Counted from the first letter of the stretch, positions 23,221-31,513 are shown. The stretch: 33,887 nt of DNA from Fibrobacter sp. (GCA_024398845.1 JAKSIM010000030.1:1-33887); one strand, 5' to 3'. Program-made: numbers and translations. Notes: generated by a model not told the origin, from the letters alone.

Positions 23221-23781
23221 ATGTCTGATTATCCTCGTTTACGCATTGCTGGCATTGAACCCGAATCTTTTGTTGATGGTCCAGGTATCCGTTTGACTGT
23301 ATTCACCCAGGGGTGCCACCATCATTGCCCTGGCTGTCAAAATCCGCAAACACACGATTTTGAAGGCGGACGCTATATTGAACTTGACGAGATTCTCGCG
23401 ATGATTGACGAAAACCCGTTGCTCGATGGCGTTACGTTTAGCGGCGGCGATCCGATGGATCAGGCTGCAGCCCTTATTCCCCTTGCCCGCAAAATCAAGG
23501 AACGGGGCCTCAATCTTGTGATATTCACTGGCTATACTTACGAACGACTGGTGGAGCTTGAGTCGGAACGCCCGGAACTCTTGGAACTTTTATCGTTTGC
23601 CGATATACTTGTCGATGGCCCGTTTATTATGGCCCAGAGGTCTTTGGAACTCAAGTTCCGCGGTTCTATGAACCAGCGTCTCATTGACGTGCAGCAGACG
23701 CTTTCGGCGGGCCACGTGGTGATTCACAAAATACAGATTGACGAACAGGCCGAACATCCGGACTGGAAATTAAACCAATAA
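23221..23781 (+). CDS. nrdG: Anaerobic ribonucleotide reductase activating protein NrdG
   Basis: 186 residues. The radical-SAM cluster motif is C-x3-C-x2-C in GCHHHCPGCQNP (Cys32, Cys36, Cys39), preceded by SFVDGPGIRLTVFTQ and followed by GVTFSGGDPMDQ, the S-adenosylmethionine-binding GGE/GGD-type motif, all as in NrdG. The enzyme uses SAM and a 4Fe-4S cluster to place the radical on the glycine of NrdD. Length is slightly above the E. coli protein (about 154). The region before ATG 23221 has no Shine-Dalgarno and is AT-rich. It ends 2 bases from the convergent methylthiotransferase gene, with no terminator in between. Confidence 0.93.
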   Translation: MSDYPRLRIAGIEPESFVDGPGIRLTVFTQGCHHHCPGCQNPQTHDFEGGRYIELDEILAMIDENPLLDGVTFSGGDPMDQAAALIPLARKIKERGLNLVIFTGYTYERLVELESERPELLELLSFADILVDGPFIMAQRSLELKFRGSMNQRLIDVQQTLSAGHVVIHKIQIDEQAEHPDWKLNQ

Positions 23782-23783
23782 GA

Positions 23784-25124
23784 TTAGGCGATGGTCTCGG
23801 CGAGGAGCGCGAAGGGCTCGGCGCCGGTAATGCGCACCTGCAGTTTTTGCCCCGCGGGGAAGCGTCCTTGCAGGGCTACGGGGCGGTAGGCTGTGTTGCG
23901 CGCGATGGTGGTGTTGGCCCGGTAGCCGGGTTTTTCGGTGATAACGGTACACTGGCTACCGACCCAATCGCGGTTGTTTTCAAGAGCGATTTTTTGGAAT
24001 GCGTCAAAGAGTCTTGCCGAACGCTCATGCTTGAGCGCGTCGGGGACGCATATTCCGGATTCAAGACGTGCGGCTACCGTGCCCGGGCGCGCGACGAATC
24101 GGGTAATGTTGCAAACCGTGGGGCGGGTCTCTTGCAAAAGTTGCAGCGTTTCTTCAAAATCTTCGGGTGCCTCACCTGGGTGCCCTACAATCAAGTCGGT
24201 GCTGAGAGTAAAGCGCGAAAAACGCTTGGCGAAGGCATGGGCGAGCGTGCGGTAGTCTTCTGCGGTGTGGCGCCTGTTCATGAACTTTAAAACGCGGTCA
24301 CTTCCGCTTTGTACGGGCAGGTGGATAAACTGGTAAATGCGGCTGTCGGTAAAGCAATCCAAAAGAGCGTCTTGGTATTGGAGTACGTGCCGCGGGTTTC
24401 CCATACCCAGCCGAATCCGGTAATCGCCGGGCACATTCACCAGAATCTTCTGGACGAGTTCCGCAAGATTCGTTCCACGGTCAAATCCATAGCAGGCGCA
24501 GTCCTGGCCGGTCAACTGAATTTCGAGGCAGCCGTCGGCCACGAGCTCGCGCACGCGGGCCACAATAAAATCGGGCGCAAAACTGCGCAGCCTGCCTTTG
24601 ACCAGGTGTGTGCTGCAAAAGGCGCAAGCATCCAGGCACCCTTCTTCGATATTCACGATGCCCACGAACGGCGATTCGCGCAAAACGCCTACGCCCGTAC
24701 ATCTAGATTCAATTTCGGCTAAGCTGGTAAAGCGAACCTGTGGGCAAACCTTCGTGGCTTCTTCCACAAAATCCTTCGGAGCGCAACCCGTGATGTAAAT
24801 TGGAGCTGTTGGGTGCGCATCGTGGGCGGATCGTAAAAGCTTGATGGCGCCAGAGTTCCCCTTGACCGTGCAAACGTTCAGGTAAAAGGTAATCGGCGCA
24901 TCATCTACCGCCGCGTCATCAGTCTTAGCGCCATCAGCCTTCGTATCACCAACTGTTGCGCCGTTGGTTGGTGAGCCTTTCTTTAAAGTCGTGTCAGGAA
25001 ATTGAAACGAAATTTCGACATTTGGATTCGCGGTCTTTAGCGCCCGTGCAATCTTCTCGCCATCTCCAAAATTGGCGGCGCATCCCTGGCTCAAAACAAA
25101 AATTTTTTTGTAGGCTTCGCTCAT
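23784..25124 (-). CDS. MiaB/CDKAL1-type tRNA methylthiotransferase (MtaB-like)
   Basis: 446 residues with the three-domain layout of radical-SAM methylthiotransferases. The N-terminal domain has Cys15 (SQGCAANFGDGE), Cys85 (NVCTVKGNSG) and Cys114 (ITGCAP) for the auxiliary cluster. The radical-SAM domain has GCLDACAFC (Cys163, 167, 170), and a C-terminal TRAM-like region follows. NVCTVKG resembles the NTCTVK signature of the e-MtaB/CDKAL1 group, which thiolates t6A at tRNA position 37, more than MiaB or RimO. A low-complexity, Asp/Ala/Thr-rich insert of about 30 residues (about 46-77) sits just before the second cluster Cys. The ATG overlaps the stop of the SpoIID gene by 4 bases. Subfamily assignment is tentative. 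Confidence 0.8.
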   Translation of the reverse strand: MSEAYKKIFVLSQGCAANFGDGEKIARALKTANPNVEISFQFPDTTLKKGSPTNGATVGDTKADGAKTDDAAVDDAPITFYLNVCTVKGNSGAIKLLRSAHDAHPTAPIYITGCAPKDFVEEATKVCPQVRFTSLAEIESRCTGVGVLRESPFVGIVNIEEGCLDACAFCSTHLVKGRLRSFAPDFIVARVRELVADGCLEIQLTGQDCACYGFDRGTNLAELVQKILVNVPGDYRIRLGMGNPRHVLQYQDALLDCFTDSRIYQFIHLPVQSGSDRVLKFMNRRHTAEDYRTLAHAFAKRFSRFTLSTDLIVGHPGEAPEDFEETLQLLQETRPTVCNITRFVARPGTVAARLESGICVPDALKHERSARLFDAFQKIALENNRDWVGSQCTVITEKPGYRANTTIARNTAYRPVALQGRFPAGQKLQVRITGAEPFALLAETIA

Positions 25125-26401
25125 TTTTCAAAGCGTTCCAAAGTAATGCCGGTATAGTAATGGTTGAGAATAGTGGCAAAGTCTTGCCCTGCGGCGGCAC
25201 GGGCGCGTACTCCCATTTGGCACAGACCAACGCCGTGTCCAAAGCCCTTGCCCTGAATGACCCACCCGTTGTCGTCGTGGCCAATTCTAAAAAAGCTGGA
25301 GGGGAGTATGGACCCGTTCTTTTTAAAAAGCCAGCGGACCTTGTCTCCAACGACCTCATATGTCCCTTTGTCGGTGTTGATTTCGAGCGTCAAGATTCTG
25401 CCACTGGGAAGCGTGTCCAAAATGGATATGCTATACACAGAACTGAAGTTTGTGATTTTTGCCTTGGTCTCTTTGGCATTCTGTTTGAATAAACTAACGG
25501 TTTCCTTGTCGCTGAATTTGCGTTCCCAGTTCGTGTAGCTCGATTCATTGCACCATGGCGTGCCGTCGGGTCGCAGGTCTGGCTTGCTCTGCAAGTAGGG
25601 AAGCTCCTCGCGTTCCCAGGTGGCAAGTGTTTCGGTTTCACCGCCACAAGTGGAATGGTAATAGGCAATAATAAATTCGCCGTTGTAAGTCATCACGATT
25701 CCGGCTGTTTTTTTGACCGCACTGTCGGTGAGTGTCGTTGCGCTTGCGAGTCCTTTGTATACCTGGTCCTTGGTGTCGGCGAAAATATCGAACCCAAGGG
25801 ACTCGCGACTTCCAAAATGCTTGTAGGCGTAGGTGCGTGCTGCAATGGCTTGTGCTTCGAGGGCGCTGAACCTGCTGCTGTCGAGCTTGCCGATTTCGTA
25901 GGGAATCACGCCACGCAAATATTCTTCGACCGGAACGATGTTGATGGCGGTAAGGGTGTTCCCATTGGCGGTGATTTTGAAGTCCCCGGGAAAGCATGAA
26001 TACTTAAGTGATTTGCTGTCGGGGGCTACGCTAGTGCAACGGTCCACTTGCTTTAGCGTGAGTGAATTCTCGGTTTTGGCAAACCAGCCCTTGAGTACTT
26101 TAAGCTTGCCGTTAAGCGCTTTAATGGAGTATTCCTCGCCGTTATGTTTTACAAAAAGTTCCTTCTCGTTGGTGTAGACGCCTACGCGAACCGGACGATT
26201 TAGATTGGACGGAATTTTTTTTGCAACGATGGAACTCGCATTAGACGTTGTTGTTGGCGTTGTTGTTACGGTTTCGGCCTCGATAGGCACAAATTCCATG
26301 GGCTGAACGCTATCAATTTCACCGGGCAAATCAAAATCGTCGGCAGCATACAATGCGACCGACGAAATTAAAGCGAATGCCAAAATCCGGAGCGAATTCA
26401 C
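25121..26401 (-). CDS. SpoIID/LytB-domain exported protein
   Basis: 426 residues, starting at GTG 26401 with GGAG 6 bases upstream. The signal peptide is MNSLRILAFALISSVALYAA. A variable strand-rich region follows, then the SpoIID domain (about 150-420) with VEEYLRGVIPYEIG, LEAQAIAARTYAYKHFG, YHSTCGGETE and the closing GKGFGHGVGLCQMGVRARAAAG. SpoIID in sporulating Firmicutes is a lytic transglycosylase acting on peptidoglycan; in non-sporulating Gram-negatives relatives (e.g. LytB-like) probably remodel the cell wall. The glutamate in VEEYLRGVIPYEI is the expected catalytic residue. It overlaps the methylthiotransferase by 4 bases and follows def by 19. Confidence 0.82.
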   Translation of the reverse strand: MNSLRILAFALISSVALYAADDFDLPGEIDSVQPMEFVPIEAETVTTTPTTTSNASSIVAKKIPSNLNRPVRVGVYTNEKELFVKHNGEEYSIKALNGKLKVLKGWFAKTENSLTLKQVDRCTSVAPDSKSLKYSCFPGDFKITANGNTLTAINIVPVEEYLRGVIPYEIGKLDSSRFSALEAQAIAARTYAYKHFGSRESLGFDIFADTKDQVYKGLASATTLTDSAVKKTAGIVMTYNGEFIIAYYHSTCGGETETLATWEREELPYLQSKPDLRPDGTPWCNESSYTNWERKFSDKETVSLFKQNAKETKAKITNFSSVYSISILDTLPSGRILTLEINTDKGTYEVVGDKVRWLFKKNGSILPSSFFRIGHDDNGWVIQGKGFGHGVGLCQMGVRARAAAGQDFATILNHYYTGITLERFEK

Positions 26402-26420
26402 CTGATACTCCGGCGAACAG

Positions 26421-26960
26421 TTATTTCTTCTTCAACTTGGCCTGAGTTTCCTTGGCCATTTTGCGAAGTTTGGATTGGTTCAGGGATCTGTCGGCAGTCG
26501 AAATCTTGTCGACGAACAGGTCTCCGTTCAGGTGGTCTGTTTCGTGCTGGATGCAGCGAGCAAAAAGACCTTCGCAGTGACGGATTTCTTGCGGTTCACC
26601 ATTGATATCAAAGAAGCGGACCGCGACCTTGTCGGGGCGAACCACATTGCAAAAGATATCGGGGAGCGAAAGGCAACCTTCGTCATAGTCCGCGGGCTTG
26701 GCGTCTTCTTCCGGTTCCCATTCTGGGTTGAACATAATGTATGGGTTAGGATCTTCTTCGCCGGGAATGGCGGTGTCTATGACTACGAGTCTAATGCTTT
26801 TGCCGATTTGCGGGGCGGCAAGACCGCAGCCCGGAGCGTCGTACATGGTTTCGAGCATGTCTTGCGCAAGCTGGCGAAGTTCAGGCGTGATTTCGGTGAT
26901 AGGTTCGCATTTTTTGCGAAGCACCGGATCGCCGTAAGTTCTAATTGGAAGAAGTGCCAT
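26421..26960 (-). CDS. def: Peptide deformylase
   Basis: 179 residues. The three family motifs are all intact: GCGLAAPQIG (44-53), EGCLSLP (94-100, metal-binding Cys96) and QHETDHLNG, with the H-E-x2-H-like HETDH giving metal ligands His139 and His143 and catalytic Glu140. It removes the formyl group from nascent proteins at the ribosome exit. Ends in a basic tail (AKLKKK). AAGGA lies 6 bases before ATG 26960. Between yajC and the SpoIID gene in the minus-strand block. Confidence 0.96.
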   Translation of the reverse strand: MALLPIRTYGDPVLRKKCEPITEITPELRQLAQDMLETMYDAPGCGLAAPQIGKSIRLVVIDTAIPGEEDPNPYIMFNPEWEPEEDAKPADYDEGCLSLPDIFCNVVRPDKVAVRFFDINGEPQEIRHCEGLFARCIQHETDHLNGDLFVDKISTADRSLNQSKLRKMAKETQAKLKKK

Positions 26961-26984
26961 AATTTTCCTTGGACTTTGATTTGA

Positions 26985-27353
26985 TTACTTCTTTTCTTCG
27001 GGCTTGGCTTCGGCGTTCAGCACGCGGAGGATTGCCTGCTTTTCGAATTCAATCAAAGTAGTGGAGGCCGTACGGATGGTAACCGTGGAGGAACCTTCTT
27101 CCATGTTGGTAATGACGCCCACGATGCCAGCGGCGGTCATGACCTTGTCACCCTTCTTGAGTGCCTTGCGCATGGCGTCCATCTGCTTCATTTCCTTGCT
27201 CTTCGGGCGGATAAAGAAAAGCCACATCACAACAAAAAGGAGAATGAGCGGGAGGAAGCTCGCGAGAGCGCTCGGCTGTTCCGGCTGGGCGGCATCCTGT
27301 GCAAAAACGGAAGCAGCTGTGGCGAGAGTGATAAGAAGAGTCTTGATTTGCAT
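26985..27353 (-). CDS. yajC: Preprotein translocase accessory subunit YajC
   Basis: 122 residues. The core is one membrane helix, FLPLILLFVVMWLFFIRPKSKE, then a small domain with LKKGDKVMTAAGIVG and ITNMEEGSSTVTI, as in YajC of the SecDF-YajC complex. Unlike many homologues it starts with what looks like a cleavable signal peptide (MQIKTLLITLATAASVFAQ) and a short periplasmic stretch before the anchor helix. This is common in the FCB group as far as I recall, but not certain. AAGG lies about 7 bases upstream of ATG 27353. secD and secF are not in the window; def follows after 24 bases. Confidence 0.93.
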   Translation of the reverse strand: MQIKTLLITLATAASVFAQDAAQPEQPSALASFLPLILLFVVMWLFFIRPKSKEMKQMDAMRKALKKGDKVMTAAGIVGVITNMEEGSSTVTIRTASTTLIEFEKQAILRVLNAEAKPEEKK

Positions 27354-27391
27354 ATTTGAACCTTAAAGGGTTGATTGTTTAAATTCGAGTA

Positions 27392-27399
27392 TAAAGATA
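27392..27399 (-). promoter_or_regulatory. Candidate -7 element upstream of yajC
   Basis: The minus strand reads TATCTTTA at 27399-27392, one base from TAnnTTTG, and about 40 bp before ATG 27353. No upstream TTTG partner is visible at 19 bases, so this is a weak prediction. Confidence 0.3.
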
Positions 27400-27431
27400 G
27401 CAAAAAAGAAGCCGGAGATGCGGGGATGTTC

Positions 27432-28370
27432 CTACACGAGCTTCTTGTCTAAGAGCGGGAATATGCGGTTGAGTTCCAGTAGGTCGAGAATCTTGTCGAA
27501 GTCGGCGTAAAAGAAGTCGATACTTTCGAGCGGTGCGTGAATGTCGTATGAACTAGAGGGCTGCAACAACTGCTTTTGCACAAGCGGAGCGAGTGTCCGC
27601 ATGGTGAGCGTGAACCCGTGCATAGATTTTTTTGCTTCGCTTTTCAACTGTTCTGTGCTAATGGCGTAGAGTCCGTCGTGTAGCGGAGCTTTGCTCTCGC
27701 GGGCGAGCTTTATAAAGGTGCTGAGCACCATCTGGTCCGTCATCGAAAGTATATTTGGCGAAACCTTTTGGTGAAGGGCGCGATAACGGAGCGTTTCGTA
27801 AAGTAACGGGATAATCTGCAGGCTTTCGGCCCGTATAACTTTGTCTTGGATTTGCTCGCCCTGAATTTTCACAACGCCTAGATCCTGCAACGAAAGCAAA
27901 AGCTTGTCGACATCATGGACGCTTGTGCCGTTGATTGCGGCAACGCACTCGCACAAAGTGCTTAGACGAATGTTGTCGGAGCCGCTCTCTTGCAGGTGGC
28001 TCTTGAATACAAAGAGCAGCGAAGGCAAAGCCTGAATTAAATCGGAACGCTTCTTGTTTTCTTGGGCAATGTGGTTGCGTGCGGCAAGGAATGTCAATAT
28101 GGAGCTAATCCATCCGGGTTTTTGTTCAAGGGTGGACTGTAAAACCGATTGCTCGATGATTAGAATTTCGGAATCCTCGACGGCTCGGAGCGATTGCTCG
28201 CGAGGGGCGTTTTCGAGTAGACTAAATTCTCCGACAATGCTTCCGGGACCGTAATAATGCAATGTGCCGCAGTCGTTCGAGACTCCTGAAAGCAACCCGG
28301 ATTTTACAATATACAGGGAACTGGCCTTGTCGCCTTCAAGGCAAAGATATTCTCCAGTCTTGAGTATCAT
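27432..28370 (-). CDS. CRP-like protein with intact cyclic-nucleotide-binding cassette
   Basis: 312 residues. Residues 1-115 form a cyclic nucleotide-binding domain with SLYIVKSGLLSG, YYGPGSIVGEF and the phosphate cassette GEFSLLENAPREQS, which has the Glu and Arg expected to contact cNMP ribose phosphate. The remaining 200 residues are helical, with a degenerate winged helix possible at about 130-185 (IRLSTLCECVAAINGTSVHDVDKLLLSLQDLGVV) and an extra region after it, so it is longer than classical CRP (about 210). Its ATG overlaps the stop of the neighbouring CRP-like gene (TAATG), so the two are translated together. Ligand and DNA targets unknown. Confidence 0.75.
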   Translation of the reverse strand: MILKTGEYLCLEGDKASSLYIVKSGLLSGVSNDCGTLHYYGPGSIVGEFSLLENAPREQSLRAVEDSEILIIEQSVLQSTLEQKPGWISSILTFLAARNHIAQENKKRSDLIQALPSLLFVFKSHLQESGSDNIRLSTLCECVAAINGTSVHDVDKLLLSLQDLGVVKIQGEQIQDKVIRAESLQIIPLLYETLRYRALHQKVSPNILSMTDQMVLSTFIKLARESKAPLHDGLYAISTEQLKSEAKKSMHGFTLTMRTLAPLVQKQLLQPSSSYDIHAPLESIDFFYADFDKILDLLELNRIFPLLDKKLV

Positions 28371-29284
28371 TAGAGCGCCCCCTTGATGTTGTTTTCGAAT
28401 CGGAGGGCGGCCAGATAATACTTTATTTTATCTGTATTCGTAGCGAATTGCGTCTCGCTCTTGGCGTCAAGCCAACCAAAGCGGAGCATGCGAATCCACT
28501 CGCTGACTTCAATATCCAGACCCTTACTTTTAAAGTAGGCAATCCAATCGGGAGCGTCTTTCTTTTGAGTGTGGTCTGCGGCTGCGAGTTTAATCAAAAG
28601 TTTCTTTTGAAGTAAACTTAGCTGGAACGGCTCCCAAGGGACGTTGTGTTCTGTAGCTTTGAGGTAGTCGGTAAAGATTCTCAGCAAAAGAGGGCTTGCG
28701 ATTCGAATTTCGGAATCGTTCCCTGCATCTTGGAGGCTAATGAACTCGCGGCGGGCGAGCGCCTTGAGATCCTCCTGGATAGCCGCTTCCGGGATTCTTG
28801 TTTGCCAGTGGAATTCCCTGATGAGTTCTGCGGTGGGGTAGGTTGTTTTGGCTTTGAGGTGGCTGCAGTACTCGGCGAGGCTCTTGAGCGTGTTTTCGCA
28901 CCTTGCGCTATGCAGCGAATCTTTGAGGCGGTGCGTTTTGGTCGAGAGATTCTTGATGACGGCGAGGAGCCACACGGGGAGCGTTTTGAGCTCCGATTCC
29001 ATGCATTCTTCAGAAACTATCGTGATGGTTGAATCCTGAGTTGCTTCAATGGAATACTGGAATTTTTCGCGTTCCAAAAGCGCCGCAACCCCGACGAGGT
29101 CGCCGGGGTGCATCGTAAATACGACTTTGCGGATTCCATCCTTGCGGTCCACGGCAACAAGTTCACCTTCGTTCAAGATGACAATGTTGCGTTTGCCTGA
29201 GTCTGGAGAGAATACAACAAAACCCGCCTTCACACGTGACCGCGTGGGCGGGATAATTTGCTGGTGGGAATCCCCCGTAATCAT
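28370..29284 (-). CDS. CRP-like protein with degenerate nucleotide-binding cassette
   Basis: 304 residues, similar in length and layout to the gene that follows it and probably an old paralogue. An N-terminal cNMP-binding-like fold (FSPDSGKRNIVILNEGELVAV, PGDLVGVAALLEREKFQYS) lacks the Glu and Arg of the phosphate cassette, so it may not bind a nucleotide. A winged-helix-like segment follows (TYPTAELIREFHWQTRIPEA, then IQEDLKALARREFISLQD), then about 100 further helical residues. The gene lies 27 bases after rplS with no obvious terminator, so it is probably co-transcribed with the ribosomal genes. Function unknown; a heteromeric regulator with its partner is inferred. Confidence 0.65.
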   Translation of the reverse strand: MITGDSHQQIIPPTRSRVKAGFVVFSPDSGKRNIVILNEGELVAVDRKDGIRKVVFTMHPGDLVGVAALLEREKFQYSIEATQDSTITIVSEECMESELKTLPVWLLAVIKNLSTKTHRLKDSLHSARCENTLKSLAEYCSHLKAKTTYPTAELIREFHWQTRIPEAAIQEDLKALARREFISLQDAGNDSEIRIASPLLLRIFTDYLKATEHNVPWEPFQLSLLQKKLLIKLAAADHTQKKDAPDWIAYFKSKGLDIEVSEWIRMLRFGWLDAKSETQFATNTDKIKYYLAALRFENNIKGAL

Positions 29285-29310
29285 CGGGAAATAACCCTCA
29301 ATGCCTTAAA

Positions 29311-29658
29311 TTAGGCTTCGCGTTCTTCGATACGGGCTGCCTTACCGCGGAGCTCGCGCATGTAGTAAATGCGAGCCTGACGGACCTTACCACCCTTGTC
29401 GAGTACGATAGAATCGATACGCGGGCTGTTGACCGGGAAGATACGTTCGACGGCCACGGCACCGGACATCTTACGAACGGTAAGAGTCTTAGAAATGCCA
29501 GAGTTCTTCTGCTGGATAACAACACCCTTGAACGGCTGGATACGTTCCTTGGTGCCTTCAATAACCTTGACGTTAACGGTGACTGTGTCGCCAGCGCGGA
29601 ATTCCGGCACGTTGGTCTTCACGTTTTCGTTATGGATTGCTTCAATGTTCAGGGACAT
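29311..29658 (-). CDS. rplS: Ribosomal protein L19
   Basis: 115 residues from ATG 29658, chosen because GAGG lies 9 bases upstream; the open frame from 29688 would add 10 residues overlapping the trmD end. The body is typical L19: PEFRAGDTVTVNVKVIEGTK, FKGVVIQQKNSGISKTLTVR, and the conserved VERIFPVNSPRIDSI. Located at the 30S-50S interface. Follows trmD as in most bacteria, with its own promoter overlapping the trmD end. Confidence 0.97.
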   Translation of the reverse strand: MSLNIEAIHNENVKTNVPEFRAGDTVTVNVKVIEGTKERIQPFKGVVIQQKNSGISKTLTVRKMSGAVAVERIFPVNSPRIDSIVLDKGGKVRQARIYYMRELRGKAARIEEREA

Positions 29659-29674
29659 AATGTGTACCTCGTAA

Positions 29675-30379
29675 TTATTTGTCGCCAAATTTAGTATTTA
29701 ATTCCAATTTTTCAAAGATGTCAGGGCGTCTTTCTTGCGTTCTTTTTAAAGATTCTTGACGTCTCCACTCTGAAATGTTCTTATGATGGCCCGAAAGCAG
29801 CACTTCGGGGACCTTTTTTCCTTCAAATTCCTCGGGACGCGTGTAGACCGGCCACCCCAGTACGCCCTGGGCGAACGAGTCCGTTTCTCCGGATTCCTTG
29901 TGCCCGAGAGCCCCGTCCAGCAGTCGCACTACGGCGTCTGTTACGATCATGGCCGGGAGTTCGCCTCCGCTGACCACAAAATCGCCGATGGAAATCTCCA
30001 AATCGACCTCGGACTGGCGGATGCGGTCGTCGATGCCTTTGTAATGCCCGCATACGAGTACCAGATGGCTCTCCTGGGAGAGTTCCTTGGCAATCTTATG
30101 CGTGAAGGGTACGCCGTCTGCTGTAAGGTAAATGACTTTTCCACCGTCTTGTTTGACCCCTGTGCTGCGGATGGCCTTAGCCAAGGGTTCCGGTCGGAGA
30201 ACCATTCCCGGTTCGCCGCCATACGGCACGTCGTCGACCTGGCCATAGTCGTTAATGGCGAAATCGCGCAGGTAGACGGTGTTGAATTCCATGAGCCCTT
30301 TCGCTTGGGCGCGGCCCATAATGGAACTCTTCATCGGGGCGAACATTTCGGGGAATATGGTAATGCAATCTATTTTCAC
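29675..30379 (-). CDS. trmD: tRNA (guanine37-N1)-methyltransferase TrmD
   Basis: 234 residues, normal length. SPOUT-fold methyltransferase with PYGGEPGMVLRPEPL, the knot region LVCGHYKGIDDRIRQ and IGDFVVSGGELPAMIVTD, and the tRNA-binding Asp in GGELPAM-VTDAVVRL. It methylates G37 of tRNAs next to the anticodon using SAM, preventing +1 frameshifting. The start overlaps the rimM stop by 4 bases. The extreme 3' end, including the TAA, overlaps the rplS promoter. Confidence 0.97.
   Translation of the reverse strand: MKIDCITIFPEMFAPMKSSIMGRAQAKGLMEFNTVYLRDFAINDYGQVDDVPYGGEPGMVLRPEPLAKAIRSTGVKQDGGKVIYLTADGVPFTHKIAKELSQESHLVLVCGHYKGIDDRIRQSEVDLEISIGDFVVSGGELPAMIVTDAVVRLLDGALGHKESGETDSFAQGVLGWPVYTRPEEFEGKKVPEVLLSGHHKNISEWRRQESLKRTQERRPDIFEKLELNTKFGDK
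29686..29716 (-). promoter_or_regulatory. rplS promoter inside the trmD 3' end
   Basis: The minus strand reads TTTG (29716-29713), exactly 19 bases, then TAAATTTG (29693-29686): a perfect match to the Bacteroidetes consensus TTTG-N19-TAnnTTTG. The start site would be near 29679, giving a leader of about 21 nt with the GAGG Shine-Dalgarno. Allows rplS to be expressed above trmD. Confidence 0.65.
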
Positions 30380-30948
30380 CTTGCCTCCGCACTGTGATCT
30401 TCGGGGCAGAGCGCCCGCAGGTAGTCAGAGTCGCAAACGATGAACTTGCCGTCTTCGTCAATAGCCTTGACGCAATCGCCAATCCACGGGGCGAGGACGG
30501 ACTTTGTGCTGAACTCCGATTCGAATTCCGCATCGAACTTGATGTCGAACGCATTCACGGTCGGAAGTTCCACGACTTCTAGGACCTCGCCAATGTCGCG
30601 CCCGTCCTCGGTATGTACGCGGAAACCTTCCAGGTCGTCCAGGTAGTACTGTCCTTCTGGCGCGGGGAGCCTTTCGGATTCCGAAATCATCACATCGCCG
30701 TTCACGAGGAACGCCACGGATTCTGGCGTGTCGTAGCCCTTGAACTTCAAGAGCCAAAGTGTATTCGCCTGTCTGGAATCTTCAATTTCCAGTTCCAGCG
30801 TTTCACCGTTCGTCTTTTGGACGAGCACGTTCTTGAGGCTTGTGTGCCGCTCGAGGTCGTACGTCAAGGGCATGGCCTTAATGTAGCCTTTGACCCCATG
30901 GGCACGCATGAGCTGGCAGACGGTGATGTAGTTACTGGAATCGGGCAT
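30376..30948 (-). CDS. rimM: 16S rRNA processing protein RimM
   Basis: 190 residues, with the N-terminal RimM domain opening ITVCQLMRAHGVKGYIKAMPL and the C-terminal PRC-barrel (YYLDDLEGFRVHTEDGRDIG, then VLAPWIGDCVKAIDEDGKFI). RimM assists maturation of the 30S head near S19 and S13. It overlaps trmD by 4 bases and lies downstream of rpsP and its internal terminator, so expression likely depends on partial readthrough. Confidence 0.95.
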   Translation of the reverse strand: MPDSSNYITVCQLMRAHGVKGYIKAMPLTYDLERHTSLKNVLVQKTNGETLELEIEDSRQANTLWLLKFKGYDTPESVAFLVNGDVMISESERLPAPEGQYYLDDLEGFRVHTEDGRDIGEVLEVVELPTVNAFDIKFDAEFESEFSTKSVLAPWIGDCVKAIDEDGKFIVCDSDYLRALCPEDHSAEAR

Positions 30949-30992
30949 TTTCTTTTAACAATGAACAATTTCAACAAGCGAAGCGTGTAACT

Positions 30993-31031
30993 AAAAAAAG
31001 TCCCGCACGGAATTGCTTCGTAGGCGGGACT
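30993..31031 (-). terminator. Terminator between rpsP and rimM
   Basis: On the minus strand AGTCCCGC (31031-31024) pairs with GCGGGACT (31006-30999) around a 17-nt loop, followed by TTTTTTTAG. Position 20 bases after the rpsP stop and 45 before the rimM start: likely a partial terminator that keeps the processing enzymes below S16 level. Confidence 0.85.
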
Positions 31032-31050
31032 CTTTTTAATCTTTTGCAGA

Positions 31051-31494
31051 TTAGGCTTCAGCGGCCGGAGCTTCGGCAGCCGGGGCTTCGGCGGCGGCTG
31101 CAGCTTCAGCGGCAGCGGCTTCCTTAGCGGCCTTTTCGGCTTCGATCTTAGCCTTGGCCTTCGGGCCGAGCTTTGCCTTCTTGGCCTTTTCAGCCTTCGG
31201 AGTGGCGGTCTTGCCTTCGATAGAACGACCGGCTCTGACTTCGTGGAAGAGTTCCATGATGCCAACCTTCTTGAGGAGGTTGCGGACGGTGTCGGACGGC
31301 TGAGCACCAACAGAGAGCCACTTCATGACCTTTTCTTGGTCGAAGCGGATTTCCGGAGTCTTGAGGTTCGGATTGTAGAAACCGACCTGTTCGATAAAGC
31401 TATCGTCGCGGGCCTTGCGGCTGTCGATGACGACTGCGCGATAAATCGGGTTGTGACGCTTGCCAAAACGAGCGAGACGAATAACAGTAGACAT
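31051..31494 (-). CDS. rpsP: Ribosomal protein S16 with Ala/Glu-rich extension
   Basis: 147 residues. The first 85 are typical S16: STVIRLARFGKRHNPIYRAV, VIDSRKARDDSFIEQVGFYNP, the closing VRNLLKKVGIMELFHE. The rest is an extension of about 60 residues, first Lys-rich and then Ala/Glu/Pro-rich (ending in repeated AAEAP). S16 is usually 80-90 residues long. Extended S16 occurs in some FCB bacteria. AGAGG lies 7 bases before ATG 31494. It leads the classical rpsP-rimM-trmD-rplS order. Confidence 0.95.
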   Translation of the reverse strand: MSTVIRLARFGKRHNPIYRAVVIDSRKARDDSFIEQVGFYNPNLKTPEIRFDQEKVMKWLSVGAQPSDTVRNLLKKVGIMELFHEVRAGRSIEGKTATPKAEKAKKAKLGPKAKAKIEAEKAAKEAAAAEAAAAAEAPAAEAPAAEA

Positions 31495-31513
31495 TTTAAC
31501 CTCTTTTGGGGTT

